Shown here one piece after another: positions 53,901 to 62,951 of a stretch of DNA of 64,000 bases. Source of the stretch: Billgrantia endophytica. GTDB lineage: Bacteria; Pseudomonadota; Gammaproteobacteria; Pseudomonadales; Halomonadaceae. A program made the translations under genes and the position numbers. The notes below the pieces were generated by a model. The model was not told where the DNA came from. It ran no database searches and was given only the letters and a program-made list of their open reading frames with translations. Position 1 is the first letter of the stretch. Every line of letters starts with the position of its first letter. The stretch lies in the NCBI RefSeq assembly GCF_002879615.1, contig NZ_PNRF01000012.1:1-64000 (forward strand), written 5' to 3'.

Positions 53901-53917
53901 TTTTGTAAACACCCTCT
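53901..53917. mobile_element. Solo copy of the MITE-like element end
   Basis: TTTTGTAAACACCCTCT is identical to the right terminal repeat of the element at 12751-12894, and similarity extends weakly leftwards (TTCGCTGTCGCTTCGC here, TTCGCCTTGTCTTGCC there). No second end is found nearby. It sits a few bases past the soxR stop codon. Confidence 0.55.
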
Positions 53918-53923
53918 CGGGAA

Positions 53924-54373
53924 TCAATTGGGATCGAGGAGGCGTGGCCCAGAGCCTTCTTCGGCCAGCTCATCTTCCGGGTTGCGCAGCGGACAGTCAT
54001 TCATCGACAGGCAGCCACAGCCGATGCAGTGATCGAGCTGGTCGCGCAGCCGGGTGAGGCGCGCAATGCGATCATCGAGCCCCTGGCGCCAACTGGCAGA
54101 GAGCCGTTGCCAATCGGCGGCGGTAGGAGCCCGGGAGGCAGGCAGCGTCTCGAAGGCATCGCGAACCTCGGCAAGCGAGATGCCGGTTCGTTGGGCGACC
54201 TTGATAATGGCGACCCTCCGCAGTACATCGCGGCTGAAGCGACGTTGGTTGCCGGCATTCCGGCGACTTCTGATGAGCCCCTTGGATTCGTAGAAGTGAA
54301 TGGCCGAGACCGCCAGTCCGCTTCGCTCAGCGACTTCGCCAACGCTGAGTTCGCGGTGAAGGTGCGGCTGCAT
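53924..54373 (-). CDS. soxR: Redox-sensing activator SoxR
   Basis: 149 aa (E. coli 154). MerR-type HTH ([23 protein letters not shown]), then a dimer helix and the [2Fe-2S] cluster cysteines Cys116, Cys119, Cys121 and Cys127 in [12 protein letters not shown]. Oxidation of the cluster or exposure to redox-cycling drugs switches promoters with a SoxR box on. ATG 54373 has GGAG six bases upstream; two more ATGs overlap. Two SoxR boxes are seen in this window. Confidence 0.96.
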   Translation of the reverse strand: MQPHLHRELSVGEVAERSGLAVSAIHFYESKGLIRSRRNAGNQRRFSRDVLRRVAIIKVAQRTGISLAEVRDAFETLPASRAPTAADWQRLSASWRQGLDDRIARLTRLRDQLDHCIGCGCLSMNDCPLRNPEDELAEEGSGPRLLDPN

Positions 54374-54789
54374 CATCATCTCCTTGATACCGGTTTGGTC
54401 CGATGTTGTATCTCGCCGTGTCGACCATGGCAAGTTAGTCGTCATCTTTGATCTATCATCGGCTGGCTCAAGTCTATGATCGTTGCGCAATAGCCTGGCT
54501 GACGGTATCGTAATGAATTCGTAACATTGGCAGGCAGGCACGTGAATTCGTACCATGAGCAAGATGGCCTGATACCATGGTCTGGCAAGAATGCCACTTA
54601 CTATCAAGTTTCGTGATGGATCCTATGACGAATATTGATTTCCCCTGCCGGCCGGTGGCTTTTACGTTTATTCCTTTCCACTACCCCCTCTCATGGAAAA
54701 GGATGTCCAAAGTATCATGAAGTCGCTCGCCCGAGGCTAGCCGCCATACGTCCGAAAGAAGATATCGTCGTTTTTCTTCTTTTCGTTTC
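54374..54789. other. Gene-free stretch between soxR and the ABC exporter
   Basis: About 415 bp without a convincing gene; AT-rich in the right half. It must hold the soxR promoter on the minus strand, but no clear SoxR box lies next to soxR itself. The SoxR-type promoter of the exporter begins right after, at 54790. Confidence 0.5.
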
Positions 54790-54820
54790 TTGACCTCAAC
54801 TTAACTTCAGGTCTTAACCT
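54790..54820 (+). promoter_or_regulatory. SoxR-type promoter of the ABC exporter
   Basis: TTGACC (54790-54795), 19-bp spacer, TAACCT (54815-54820). The spacer contains CCTCAACTTAACTTCAGG (54794-54811), matching CCTCAAGTTAACTTGAGG at 16 of 18 positions. The over-long spacer is the hallmark of MerR/SoxR activated promoters. Its start would lie about 50 bp before the exporter ATG. Confidence 0.87.
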
Positions 54821-54880
54821 GCAGCTCAACGGATCGGGCCACTGGCTTGCTCCGATGTTTTCCTGATGATTGGTGATGTC

Positions 54881-56773
54881 ATGTTCCGTTATTTCGAAAG
54901 CCTGGTGAACCCTTATCCGTCGGGGGAGCCCGAGACGCCGCCCAAGGGACTTTTCCCCTTCATCCTGCATTTTTCGCGTCCGGTGCTGCCCTTGCTGGTG
55001 GCCATGTCGTTGCTCACGGCACTGGTATCGGCTGCCGAGGTACTGTTCTTCAGCTACATGGGTGAGCTGGTGGACTGGCTCTCGGGGGCCGAGCGGGAAG
55101 GGTTCTTCGCCGAGTATGGCTGGCGGCTCGGCGGCATGGCGGCCCTGGTCGTGATGGGTCTGCCTCTGCTGGTGCTGCTCCAGTCCCTGCTGACCCACCA
55201 GGGCATCTTCGGCAATTACCCGATGATCGGCCGCTGGCTGGCGCACCGCCATATGCTCGGCCAGAGCATGGCGTTCTACCAGGATGAATTCGCCGGACGG
55301 GTCTCCCAGAAAGTGATGCAGACGGCACTCGCCATCCGCGAGACGGTGATGAAACTACTGGGGCTGCTGGTCTACGTGGTCATCTACTTCGCCGGTGCCA
55401 TGCTGCTCATGGGCAATGCCGAACCCTGGTTGATGCTGCCGCTGGTGGCCTGGCTGGCGGGTTATATCGCCATCATGTGGGTCTTCGTGCCACGGCTGCG
55501 TCAGGTTTCCATGGACCAGGCCGATGCCCGGGCCCGCATGACCGGCCGTATCGTCGACAGCTACAGCAACATTCAGACCATCAAGCTGTTCGCCGATACC
55601 CGTCGTGAGCAGGCCTACGCCCGCGATGCGATGGAGGGCTTCATGGTGACGGTGCATCGGCAGATGCGGCTGGCGACCCTGCTGTCGGTGAGCCTGACGC
55701 TACTCAATTCGCTTCTATTGACGAGTGTCGCGGGCATGGCGATCGGCGCCTGGTATTACGAGGCCATTTCGCTGGGCGCCATTGCCGTGGCCATCGCCCT
55801 GGTCATGCGGATTCGTTTCATGTCCGACTGGATTCTGTGGGAGGTGGCGAGCCTGTTCGAGAACATCGGTACCGTTCAGGATGGCATCAACACCATTGCC
55901 CGGGAGCCTGGCGTCAAGGACCTTCCCGGTGCCGCCATGCTGAGCGTGCCCCGCGGCGCAATCCGCTTCGATGCACTGCGCTTCGGCTATGAGCGTCCCG
56001 ATGGCGAGGGGATTCGCGTCTTCGACGGCATGAGCCTGACCATCGCCCCCGGCGAGAAGGTCGGTGTGATCGGCCGCTCCGGGGCGGGCAAGTCGACGCT
56101 GGCTAACCTGCTGTTGCGGTTCTATGACCTGGAGGGCGGGCACATCCTGATCGATGATCAGGATATCGCCGACGTGACCCAGGAGTCGCTGCGCCGCCAG
56201 ATCGGCATGGTGACCCAGGACACCTCGCTGCTGCACCGCTCGGTTCGGGACAACATCCGCTATGGCAGCCCCGATGCCAGTGAGGCGCAGGTACAGGAAG
56301 CGGTGCGGCGGGCCCATGCCGATACCTTCATCGATGACCTGGTGGACCTCAAGGGACGACGGGGCCTGGACGCCCACGTGGGGGAGCGTGGGGTCAAGCT
56401 ATCCGGTGGCCAGCGGCAGCGCATCGCCATCGCCCGCGTGCTGCTCAAGGATGCGCCCATCCTGGTGCTCGATGAGGCAACGTCAGCGCTCGACTCCGAA
56501 GTGGAGGCGGCGATCCAGGAGCAGCTCTACACCCTGATGGAAGGCAAGACGGTGATCGCCATCGCTCACAGGCTGTCGACCATCGCCATGCTGGATCGAC
56601 TCGTGGTGATCGACGAGGGACGTATCGTCGAGAGTGGTACCCATCAGGAGCTGCTGGCCCGTGATGGCCTGTACGCCGCCCTGTGGCGCCGTCAGTCCGG
56701 CGGCTTCCTGGGGCTCGACATCAACGGCGAGCCAGAGCCGCAGGATACGCCGGCGTCGGCCGAATACGAGTGA
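54881..56773 (+). CDS. ABC exporter, fused membrane and ATPase domains
   Basis: 630 aa half-transporter. Six-helix membrane domain to about residue 310, then the ATPase: Walker A GRSGAGKST, signature LSGGQRQR, Walker B ILVLDEATSALD, His switch IAHRLST. It works as a homodimer and exports lipids or drugs. ATG 54881 begins MFRYFESLVNPYP, the usual start of this family; an ATG 15 bp earlier is less likely. A SoxR-type promoter lies upstream, so it is probably induced by redox-active compounds, which may also be its cargo. Confidence 0.92.
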   Translation: MFRYFESLVNPYPSGEPETPPKGLFPFILHFSRPVLPLLVAMSLLTALVSAAEVLFFSYMGELVDWLSGAEREGFFAEYGWRLGGMAALVVMGLPLLVLLQSLLTHQGIFGNYPMIGRWLAHRHMLGQSMAFYQDEFAGRVSQKVMQTALAIRETVMKLLGLLVYVVIYFAGAMLLMGNAEPWLMLPLVAWLAGYIAIMWVFVPRLRQVSMDQADARARMTGRIVDSYSNIQTIKLFADTRREQAYARDAMEGFMVTVHRQMRLATLLSVSLTLLNSLLLTSVAGMAIGAWYYEAISLGAIAVAIALVMRIRFMSDWILWEVASLFENIGTVQDGINTIAREPGVKDLPGAAMLSVPRGAIRFDALRFGYERPDGEGIRVFDGMSLTIAPGEKVGVIGRSGAGKSTLANLLLRFYDLEGGHILIDDQDIADVTQESLRRQIGMVTQDTSLLHRSVRDNIRYGSPDASEAQVQEAVRRAHADTFIDDLVDLKGRRGLDAHVGERGVKLSGGQRQRIAIARVLLKDAPILVLDEATSALDSEVEAAIQEQLYTLMEGKTVIAIAHRLSTIAMLDRLVVIDEGRIVESGTHQELLARDGLYAALWRRQSGGFLGLDINGEPEPQDTPASAEYE

Positions 56774-56823
56774 TTGGCACTGCTGTTTTCCGACCTCATT
56801 GACCCAAGGAGAACCGTCCTGCA

Positions 56824-57303
56824 ATGAAACAGATACGACGTGAAGCCATCAACCCCCCGGGCCTGCCGAACACGTTGCAATACGGGTTCAGCCAGGCGGT
56901 AGTCGTCAGGGGGGGACATCGGGTCCACCTTTCCGGCCAGGTCGGTGTGGATGCATACGAGCGTCTGGTGGGGCCCGATATCGAGGATCAGGCATTCGCC
57001 GCCCTGGACAACATCGCTTCCATCCTGAAGAGCCTGGGTGGCGACCTTGCCCATGTCGTGATGCTGCGCATCTATCTGGCCGAATTCGCCCGCTACGACC
57101 AGGAGTCGGTGGTGAAGGCGCTACGAGCCCGCTTTCCCGTCTCGCCACCCGCGACCTCCTGGGTGATCGTCAGCGGCCTTTCCGAGCCGGAGTGGCTGAT
57201 CGAGATCGAGGCCGAGGCGGTCTTGCCCGAGGAGATCGTGTCGAGTGGCAGCGTGAACTCAGGCGGGTTCGTCGAGAGCCTCAGTGGTAGCCACCAGCTC
57301 TGA
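56824..57303 (+). CDS. RidA family protein
   Basis: 159 aa, somewhat longer than typical RidA (about 128) owing to a C-terminal tail. Seen: LQYGFSQAVVVRGG, VHLSGQVGVD, ALDNIASILKSLGGDLAHVV and ATSWVIVSGLSEPEWLIEIEA (the last near the active-site Arg region, which here reads VIVSGLSEPE instead of the classic R). RidA hydrolyses reactive imines and enamines. ATG 56824 is 50 bp after the exporter gene. Its end overlaps the LysR gene by 45 bp on the other strand. Confidence 0.85.
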   Translation: MKQIRREAINPPGLPNTLQYGFSQAVVVRGGHRVHLSGQVGVDAYERLVGPDIEDQAFAALDNIASILKSLGGDLAHVVMLRIYLAEFARYDQESVVKALRARFPVSPPATSWVIVSGLSEPEWLIEIEAEAVLPEEIVSSGSVNSGGFVESLSGSHQL

Positions 57304-58236
57304 CGGTAACTGCCATGGCGGTGGCGCTGCCTGGGTCTTGAGCTGCATGCGCTCGACCACGAAGTCGACAAAGGTGCGTACCTTGGGTGAAACGAGCCGA
57401 CCGCCAGGGAATACGGCATGCATTTCGACCTCGGGGCCTTCCCAGCCATCGAGAATGCGGCGCGGAGGCTGAGGTGCCGAACTGAGGCAGGCGATGAACT
57501 CGTTGGCGAGCATGATCCCCTGGCCGTCTTCCAGCGATCCCCGAAGGACGAAGGGGTCGTTGGCGATGGCCACCGGGTCGACCTCGACCTCGACGACCTC
57601 CTGGCTCGCGCTGTTGCGTAACTGCCAGACGTAGCGCTGGCCCCGCTGGTCCATGGACTTGGCCAGAACGGGATGAAAGGCCAGCTCCGCCGGCTCTCGA
57701 GGCTCACCATGGCGGGCGATGTACGTTTCGCTGGCATAGACGAACGAACGATGACGAGCCAGTAATCGTGCCACCAGGCTGGAGTCGGGCAGGGGGCCAA
57801 CCCGAATCGCCACATCGATCTGGTTGGCGACCAGATCGAGGCGCTCATTGGAGAGGACCAGTTCGATGCGGACTTCGGGGTGCAACTTGCGAAAGTCCTG
57901 CACCAGGAGCGCCGTGAACTCGGTGCACATGGTGAATGGAGCCGTGACCCGCAGCCAGCCTCTTGGGCTCTCCTCGAGCTGATGTACGGCGATCTCCGCC
58001 TCGCCCAGGTCCCGCATGATGCGGTTGCAGTAGTCGAAGTAGATGGCACCCGCTTCGGTCAGGCTCAGGTTGCGGGTCGTGCGGTTGAGCAGCCGTGCAC
58101 CCAGACGTTGTTCCAGGCCTTGTACTTTGCGGCTGACAGTCGTCTTGGACAGGTGGAGTTGTTTGGCAGCCGAAATGAAACTGCCATGTTCTACCACCTT
58201 GGCAAAGATCAAGGCGTCATTGAGATCTTGCAACAT
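57259..58236 (-). CDS. LysR family transcriptional regulator
   Basis: 325 aa. N-terminal HTH (FISAAKQLHLSKTTVSRKVQGLE) and a substrate-binding domain (GWLRVTAPFTMCTEFTALLV). Divergent from the RND efflux operon with 242 bp between, the usual arrangement for a local regulator. The effector is unknown. The first in-frame ATG at 58236 fits the family start. Confidence 0.9.
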   Translation of the reverse strand: MLQDLNDALIFAKVVEHGSFISAAKQLHLSKTTVSRKVQGLEQRLGARLLNRTTRNLSLTEAGAIYFDYCNRIMRDLGEAEIAVHQLEESPRGWLRVTAPFTMCTEFTALLVQDFRKLHPEVRIELVLSNERLDLVANQIDVAIRVGPLPDSSLVARLLARHRSFVYASETYIARHGEPREPAELAFHPVLAKSMDQRGQRYVWQLRNSASQEVVEVEVDPVAIANDPFVLRGSLEDGQGIMLANEFIACLSSAPQPPRRILDGWEGPEVEMHAVFPGGRLVSPKVRTFVDFVVERMQLKTQAAPPPWQLPSELVATTEALDEPA

Positions 58237-58478
58237 GTTGTTATCTCGTTCCGTTCAAGTGGAGCCAGGGAACTGTCCCACCAGAGGGATAGTATTTCCC
58301 TGCCGACCCGACTAATCAAGTGTTCGACAAGGCTTTAAAGTTGTTTGCGGTCCAGGTTTCCTGAAGATCAATTAGGGGAGCTTCAATCGACTTGATGAAG
58401 TAGGCGTAATACAACCACCAAATCTTGGCTTGAATCGATACTGAAAACCGCTACTTAGAGTAAAATAGAGGGTCGTTC

Positions 58479-59681
58479 ATGAACGTCCAAAAGATGTTCC
58501 CGTCTTCGGGTTCCGGGCGAGTGTTCATGGTTACCACCATGCTCGCGGGACTTGTTTTTCTGTCAGGGTGCGACACTCAAGCCGACAGCGAGCAGCAGGC
58601 GCCCCCGCCACCCCAGGTCAGTGTGGCCGATGTCATGATCGAGAATGTGCGCTTCTGGGATGAGTTCACCGGCCGTATCGAGGCGGTGGAAACGGTAGAG
58701 CTGCGTCCTCGTGTGGCGGGGTACATAGAGAGTATCCACTACATCGAAGGTCAGAGCGTCGAAAAGGGGGATGTCCTCTTCACCATCGACCAGCGCCCTT
58801 ACCAGGCCGAGTTGTCGCGTGCCGAAGCCGACCTGCAGCGCATCCGTGCACGGGCCGAACTCACCCGTAGCGAGGCCGCCAGGGCCGAGGCCCTGGCCCA
58901 GACCCACTCGATTTCCCGCGAGGAGCTGGACCAGCGGCGGGCGGCCGCCGCACAGGCGGAGGCCGATATCCTCGCTACCCGGGCGTCGGTCGACACGGCA
59001 AGACTGAACATGGAGTTCACCGAGGTGCGTGCACCCATTGCCGGCCGTACCGGCCGTGCCCTAGTCACCGTGGGAAACCTGGTGTCGGATGCCACGCCAT
59101 TGACCAGCATCGTCTCCCTGGATCAGGTCCATGTGCACTTCTTCAGTGACGAGCAGACCTACCTGCAGTACGACGCCATGTCGCGTTCGGGAGAGCGCGC
59201 GAGTTCCCGTGACGAGAGGACGCCGGTTCGTGTCGGACTCGCCACCGACGAGGGCTTCCCCCATGAAGGTGAGGTGGATTTCGTCGACAACCGCCTGGAT
59301 GCCGCTGCCGGGACGATCCTGACCCGGGCCGTGCTGGATAACAGCGAGGGTCGCTTTGCTCCGGGTATGTATGCGCGGGTGCAATTGCTCGGCAGCGGGT
59401 TCGAAAACGCCATGTTGATCGATGACAAGGCGGTGCTGACGGACCAGGACCGCAAGTATGTCTATGTCGTCGATGAGGAAGGCCGTGCACATCGGCGCGA
59501 TGTACAGCTTGGACGGATGGTGGATGGGCTGCGGGTCATACCGGCCGGGCTCGAGCCGGGAGACCGGGTGGTGGTGCGAGGTGTCCAGCGAATCTTCTTC
59601 CCGGGCATGCCGGTTGCTGCCGAGAGCGTCGATATGAGAGAGGGCCGCTCCACGCCCAATGAACTCGCCGCCATACGCTGA
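58479..59681 (+). CDS. RND efflux periplasmic adaptor (MFP) lipoprotein
   Basis: 400 aa. Lipobox LSGC near residue 30 after a hydrophobic signal, so it is lipid-anchored. Adaptor features: RPRVAGYIESIHYIEGQSVEKGDVLF (barrel-sandwich half), a long coiled hairpin about 100-170 and TDQDRKYVYVVDEEGRA in the membrane-proximal part. ATG 58479 follows AGAGGG. First gene of the RND operon. Confidence 0.93.
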   Translation: MNVQKMFPSSGSGRVFMVTTMLAGLVFLSGCDTQADSEQQAPPPPQVSVADVMIENVRFWDEFTGRIEAVETVELRPRVAGYIESIHYIEGQSVEKGDVLFTIDQRPYQAELSRAEADLQRIRARAELTRSEAARAEALAQTHSISREELDQRRAAAAQAEADILATRASVDTARLNMEFTEVRAPIAGRTGRALVTVGNLVSDATPLTSIVSLDQVHVHFFSDEQTYLQYDAMSRSGERASSRDERTPVRVGLATDEGFPHEGEVDFVDNRLDAAAGTILTRAVLDNSEGRFAPGMYARVQLLGSGFENAMLIDDKAVLTDQDRKYVYVVDEEGRAHRRDVQLGRMVDGLRVIPAGLEPGDRVVVRGVQRIFFPGMPVAAESVDMREGRSTPNELAAIR

Positions 59682-59777
59682 ATGACAACAGGCGTTTGCC
59701 GAGCGCCATTTCATCCCCTGTCGTTGATGTCACCTTCGAGGCGGGCTCGCCGCCTGCCTCGACGAGGGAGTCTTGTC

Positions 59778-62700
59778 ATGAATTTCGCGAAATTCTTCGT
59801 CGATCGACCTATTTTTGCGGCGGTGCTGTCGATCCTCATCTTCATTGCCGGGGCGATTTCCCTACCGCTGCTGCCGGTCAGCGAATACCCGGATGTGGTG
59901 CCGCCCACGGTTCAGGTACGGGCGGTCTATCCGGGTGCCAACCCCAAGGTCATCGCCGAGACCGTTGCCACGCCTCTGGAAGAGGCGATCACCGGAGTCG
60001 AGGACTTGATGTATATGAAATCGGTGGCGGGTTCCGACGGGGTACTGGCGATGACGCTGACCTTCCGCCCCGGTACCGATCCGGATGCAGCCCAGGTACA
60101 GGTTCAGAATAAGGTCAGCCAGGCGCTTGCCCGGCTGCCGGAAGAGGTGCGTCGCCAGGGCGTAACGACCGACAAGCAGTCCCCCGACCTGACGATGGTG
60201 CCGCAGCTGATCTCGCCTGATGGCCGCTACGACAGCACCTATCTGCGCAACTACGCGGCGCTGCACGTGCGCGACGAGCTGGCGCGCCTGCCCGGCGTCG
60301 GCCAGGCGATGCTGTTCGGTGCCGGCGACTACGCCATGCGGGTGTGGATCGATCCCGACCGCGCCGCCGCAAGGGGGTTGACCACCGGCGATATCCTGGC
60401 CGCGATCCGCGAGCAGAACGTGCAGGTTTCGGCGGGCCAGCTCGGCGCGCCGCCGACGCCGGAGGCCTCGGACTTCCTGATCTCGATCAACGCCCAGGGG
60501 CGGTTGACCAGCGAGGAGGAGTTCGGTGACATCATCGTGCGGGCCGGCAGTGACGGCCAGGTTACCTACCTTTCCGATGTGGCGCGCATCGAACTCGGCG
60601 CCGCCGAGTATTCGCTGCGTTCGCTGCTCGACAACCAACAGGCGGTGGCTATCGGTATCTTCCAGGCGCCGGGCTCCAACGCCATTGAGCTGTCCGACGC
60701 GGTGCGCGAAAAGATGGCCGAGCTGGCCGAGCGTTTCCCCGAGGGGGTGGAGCACGAGATCGTTTACGATCCGACGGTGTTCGTGCGCGATTCCATCAAG
60801 TCGGTGATCAAGACGCTGCTCGAGGCAGTGCTGCTGGTGGTGCTGGTGGTGACGCTGTTTCTGCAGACTTGGCGGGCCTCGATCATCCCCCTGCTGGCGG
60901 TGCCGGTGTCGATCGTGGGAACCTTCGCGGTGCTCTACCTGCTGGGGTTCTCGATCAATACCCTGACGCTGTTCGGCCTGGTGCTGGCGATCGGTATCGT
61001 GGTCGACGATGCCATCGTGGTGGTGGAAAACGTCGAGCGCAATATCGAGGAGGGACTGGCACCGCTGGCGGCGGCGCATCAAGCGATGCGCGAGGTGAGC
61101 GGGCCGATCATCGCGATCTCGGTGGTGCTGTGCGCGGTGTTCGTGCCGATGGCCTTTCTCGAAGGGGTGACCGGCCAGTTCTATCGCCAGTTCGCGGTCA
61201 CCATCGCCATCTCCACGGTGATCTCGGCGATCAACTCGCTGACACTGTCGCCGGCGCTGGCGGCGCTGCTACTCAAGCCCCACGACGCGCCCAAGGATCG
61301 CTTGTCGCGGCTGATCGACTTCCTGTTTGGCTGGCTGTTCCGCCCCTTCAATCGCTTGTTCGGTGCCAGCTCCGAGCGTTATCAAAGCGGGGTGGGGCGC
61401 AGCCTGCGCCGGCGTGGCGTGGTGTTTGGCATCTATGTGGTGCTGCTGGCGGCCACCGGGCTGATGTTCCAGGCGGTGCCGGGTGGGTTCATCCCCACCC
61501 AGGACAAGATGTACCTGATCGGCGGCACCAAGCTGCCCGAGGGGGCCTCGTTGGATCGCACCGAGGAGGTGGTCCGGCGCATGACCGAGATCGCCCTGGA
61601 AACCGAGGGAGTCGAGGCGGCGGTGGCGTTCCCCGGCCTCAATCCGCTGCAGTTCACCAACACACCCAACTCCGGCACGGTGTTCTTTGGGCTTGAGAGC
61701 TTCGACGACCGCCAGCGCAGTGCCGAGGAGATCACCGCCGAGCTCAACGGCAAGTTCGCCGCCCTGCAGGAGGCCTTCAGTTTCGCTTTCATGCCGCCGG
61801 CGATCCTGGGGCTCGGCTCCGGTTCAGGGTTCTCGCTGTTCGTGCAGGATCGCGCCAACCTTGGCTACGGCGAGTTGCAGAACGCCGTCGACGGCCTTAG
61901 CGGGGCGCTGGCGCAGACCCCGGGAATGGGCTATCCGATCACCTCCTACCAGGCCAACGTGCCGCAGCTCGACCTGCACGTGGACCGGGTCAAGGCCAAG
62001 TCGCAGGGGGTGCCGCTGAGCGATTTGTTCGAGACCCTGCAGGTCTATCTGGGCTCGACCTACGTCAACGACTTCAACCGTTTCGGCCGCACCTGGCAGG
62101 TGATCGCCCAGGCCGACGGCGACTATCGTATGGATGCCGAGAATATTGACCGTCTGCGCACCCGCAACGACTACGGTGAGATGGTGCCGATCGGCAGCAT
62201 GATCCGTATCAGCGAGACCTTTGGGCCGGATCCGGTGATCCGCTACAACGGCTACCCGGCCGCCGACCTGATGGGCGAATCCGACCCTCGAGTGCTGTCG
62301 TCGAGCCAGGCGCTGGCGTTGGTCGAGGGCCTGGCGCCGGCGGTGCTGCCCGCCGGCATGACCTTCGAATGGAGCGACTTGAGTTACCAGCAGGTCAACC
62401 AGGGCGGTGCCGCCCTGGTGGTCTTCCCGCTGGCGATCCTGCTGGTATTCCTGGCGCTGGCGGCACTCTACGAGAGCTGGACCCTGCCGCTGGCGGTGAT
62501 CCTGATCGTGCCGATGTGCATGCTCTCGGCGCTGATCGGGGTGAAGCTCACCGGCGGCGACAACAACATCTTCGTCCAGGTCGGCCTGGTGGTGCTGATC
62601 GGCCTGGCGTGCAAGAACGCCATCCTGATCGTCGAGTTCGCCCGCGAGCTGGAGATGCAGGGACGCAGCATCGTCGAGGCGGCGCTGGAAGCCTGCCGCC

Positions 62701-62951
62701 TGCGCCTGCGACCGATCATCATGACCTCGATCACCTTCACCGCGGCGGTGGTACCGCTGATGCTGGCCGGCGGGGCCGGCGCCGAGGTGCGCCAGGCGCT
62801 GGGCACCGCGGTGTTCGCCGGCATGCTCGGCGTCACCCTGTTCGGCCTGTTCCTGACCCCGGTATTCTACGTCGCCCTGCGCAAGCTTGTAACGCGTCAC
62901 CGGCCGCAGCCCCGGAAGACCCTGTCAGTGGAGGGGCAGTACCATGCGTAA
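59778..62951 (+). CDS. RND multidrug efflux permease (HAE1 family)
   Basis: 1057 aa, the usual size for MexF/AcrB types. Seen: MNFAKFFVDRPIFAAVLSIL, PVSEYPDVVPPTVQV, the paired Asp of the proton relay in LAIGIVVDDAIVVVENVER, and GLACKNAILIVEFA near the end. It pumps drugs or solvents using proton flow and works with the adaptor and outer membrane channel. ATG 59778 follows GGGAG; the frame is open to 59682 without reason. It overlaps the next gene by 8 bp. Confidence 0.95.
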   Translation: MNFAKFFVDRPIFAAVLSILIFIAGAISLPLLPVSEYPDVVPPTVQVRAVYPGANPKVIAETVATPLEEAITGVEDLMYMKSVAGSDGVLAMTLTFRPGTDPDAAQVQVQNKVSQALARLPEEVRRQGVTTDKQSPDLTMVPQLISPDGRYDSTYLRNYAALHVRDELARLPGVGQAMLFGAGDYAMRVWIDPDRAAARGLTTGDILAAIREQNVQVSAGQLGAPPTPEASDFLISINAQGRLTSEEEFGDIIVRAGSDGQVTYLSDVARIELGAAEYSLRSLLDNQQAVAIGIFQAPGSNAIELSDAVREKMAELAERFPEGVEHEIVYDPTVFVRDSIKSVIKTLLEAVLLVVLVVTLFLQTWRASIIPLLAVPVSIVGTFAVLYLLGFSINTLTLFGLVLAIGIVVDDAIVVVENVERNIEEGLAPLAAAHQAMREVSGPIIAISVVLCAVFVPMAFLEGVTGQFYRQFAVTIAISTVISAINSLTLSPALAALLLKPHDAPKDRLSRLIDFLFGWLFRPFNRLFGASSERYQSGVGRSLRRRGVVFGIYVVLLAATGLMFQAVPGGFIPTQDKMYLIGGTKLPEGASLDRTEEVVRRMTEIALETEGVEAAVAFPGLNPLQFTNTPNSGTVFFGLESFDDRQRSAEEITAELNGKFAALQEAFSFAFMPPAILGLGSGSGFSLFVQDRANLGYGELQNAVDGLSGALAQTPGMGYPITSYQANVPQLDLHVDRVKAKSQGVPLSDLFETLQVYLGSTYVNDFNRFGRTWQVIAQADGDYRMDAENIDRLRTRNDYGEMVPIGSMIRISETFGPDPVIRYNGYPAADLMGESDPRVLSSSQALALVEGLAPAVLPAGMTFEWSDLSYQQVNQGGAALVVFPLAILLVFLALAALYESWTLPLAVILIVPMCMLSALIGVKLTGGDNNIFVQVGLVVLIGLACKNAILIVEFARELEMQGRSIVEAALEACRLRLRPIIMTSITFTAAVVPLMLAGGAGAEVRQALGTAVFAGMLGVTLFGLFLTPVFYVALRKLVTRHRPQPRKTLSVEGQYHA

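Noticed and set aside
54737..55252. 171-codon antisense frame over the ABC exporter start
   Set aside because: Covers the SoxR promoter and exporter gene on the wrong strand; low-complexity His/Gln-rich shadow.
59862..61082. 406-codon antisense frame in the RND permease
   Set aside because: Codon-bias shadow, rich in His, Gln and Arg, without motif.
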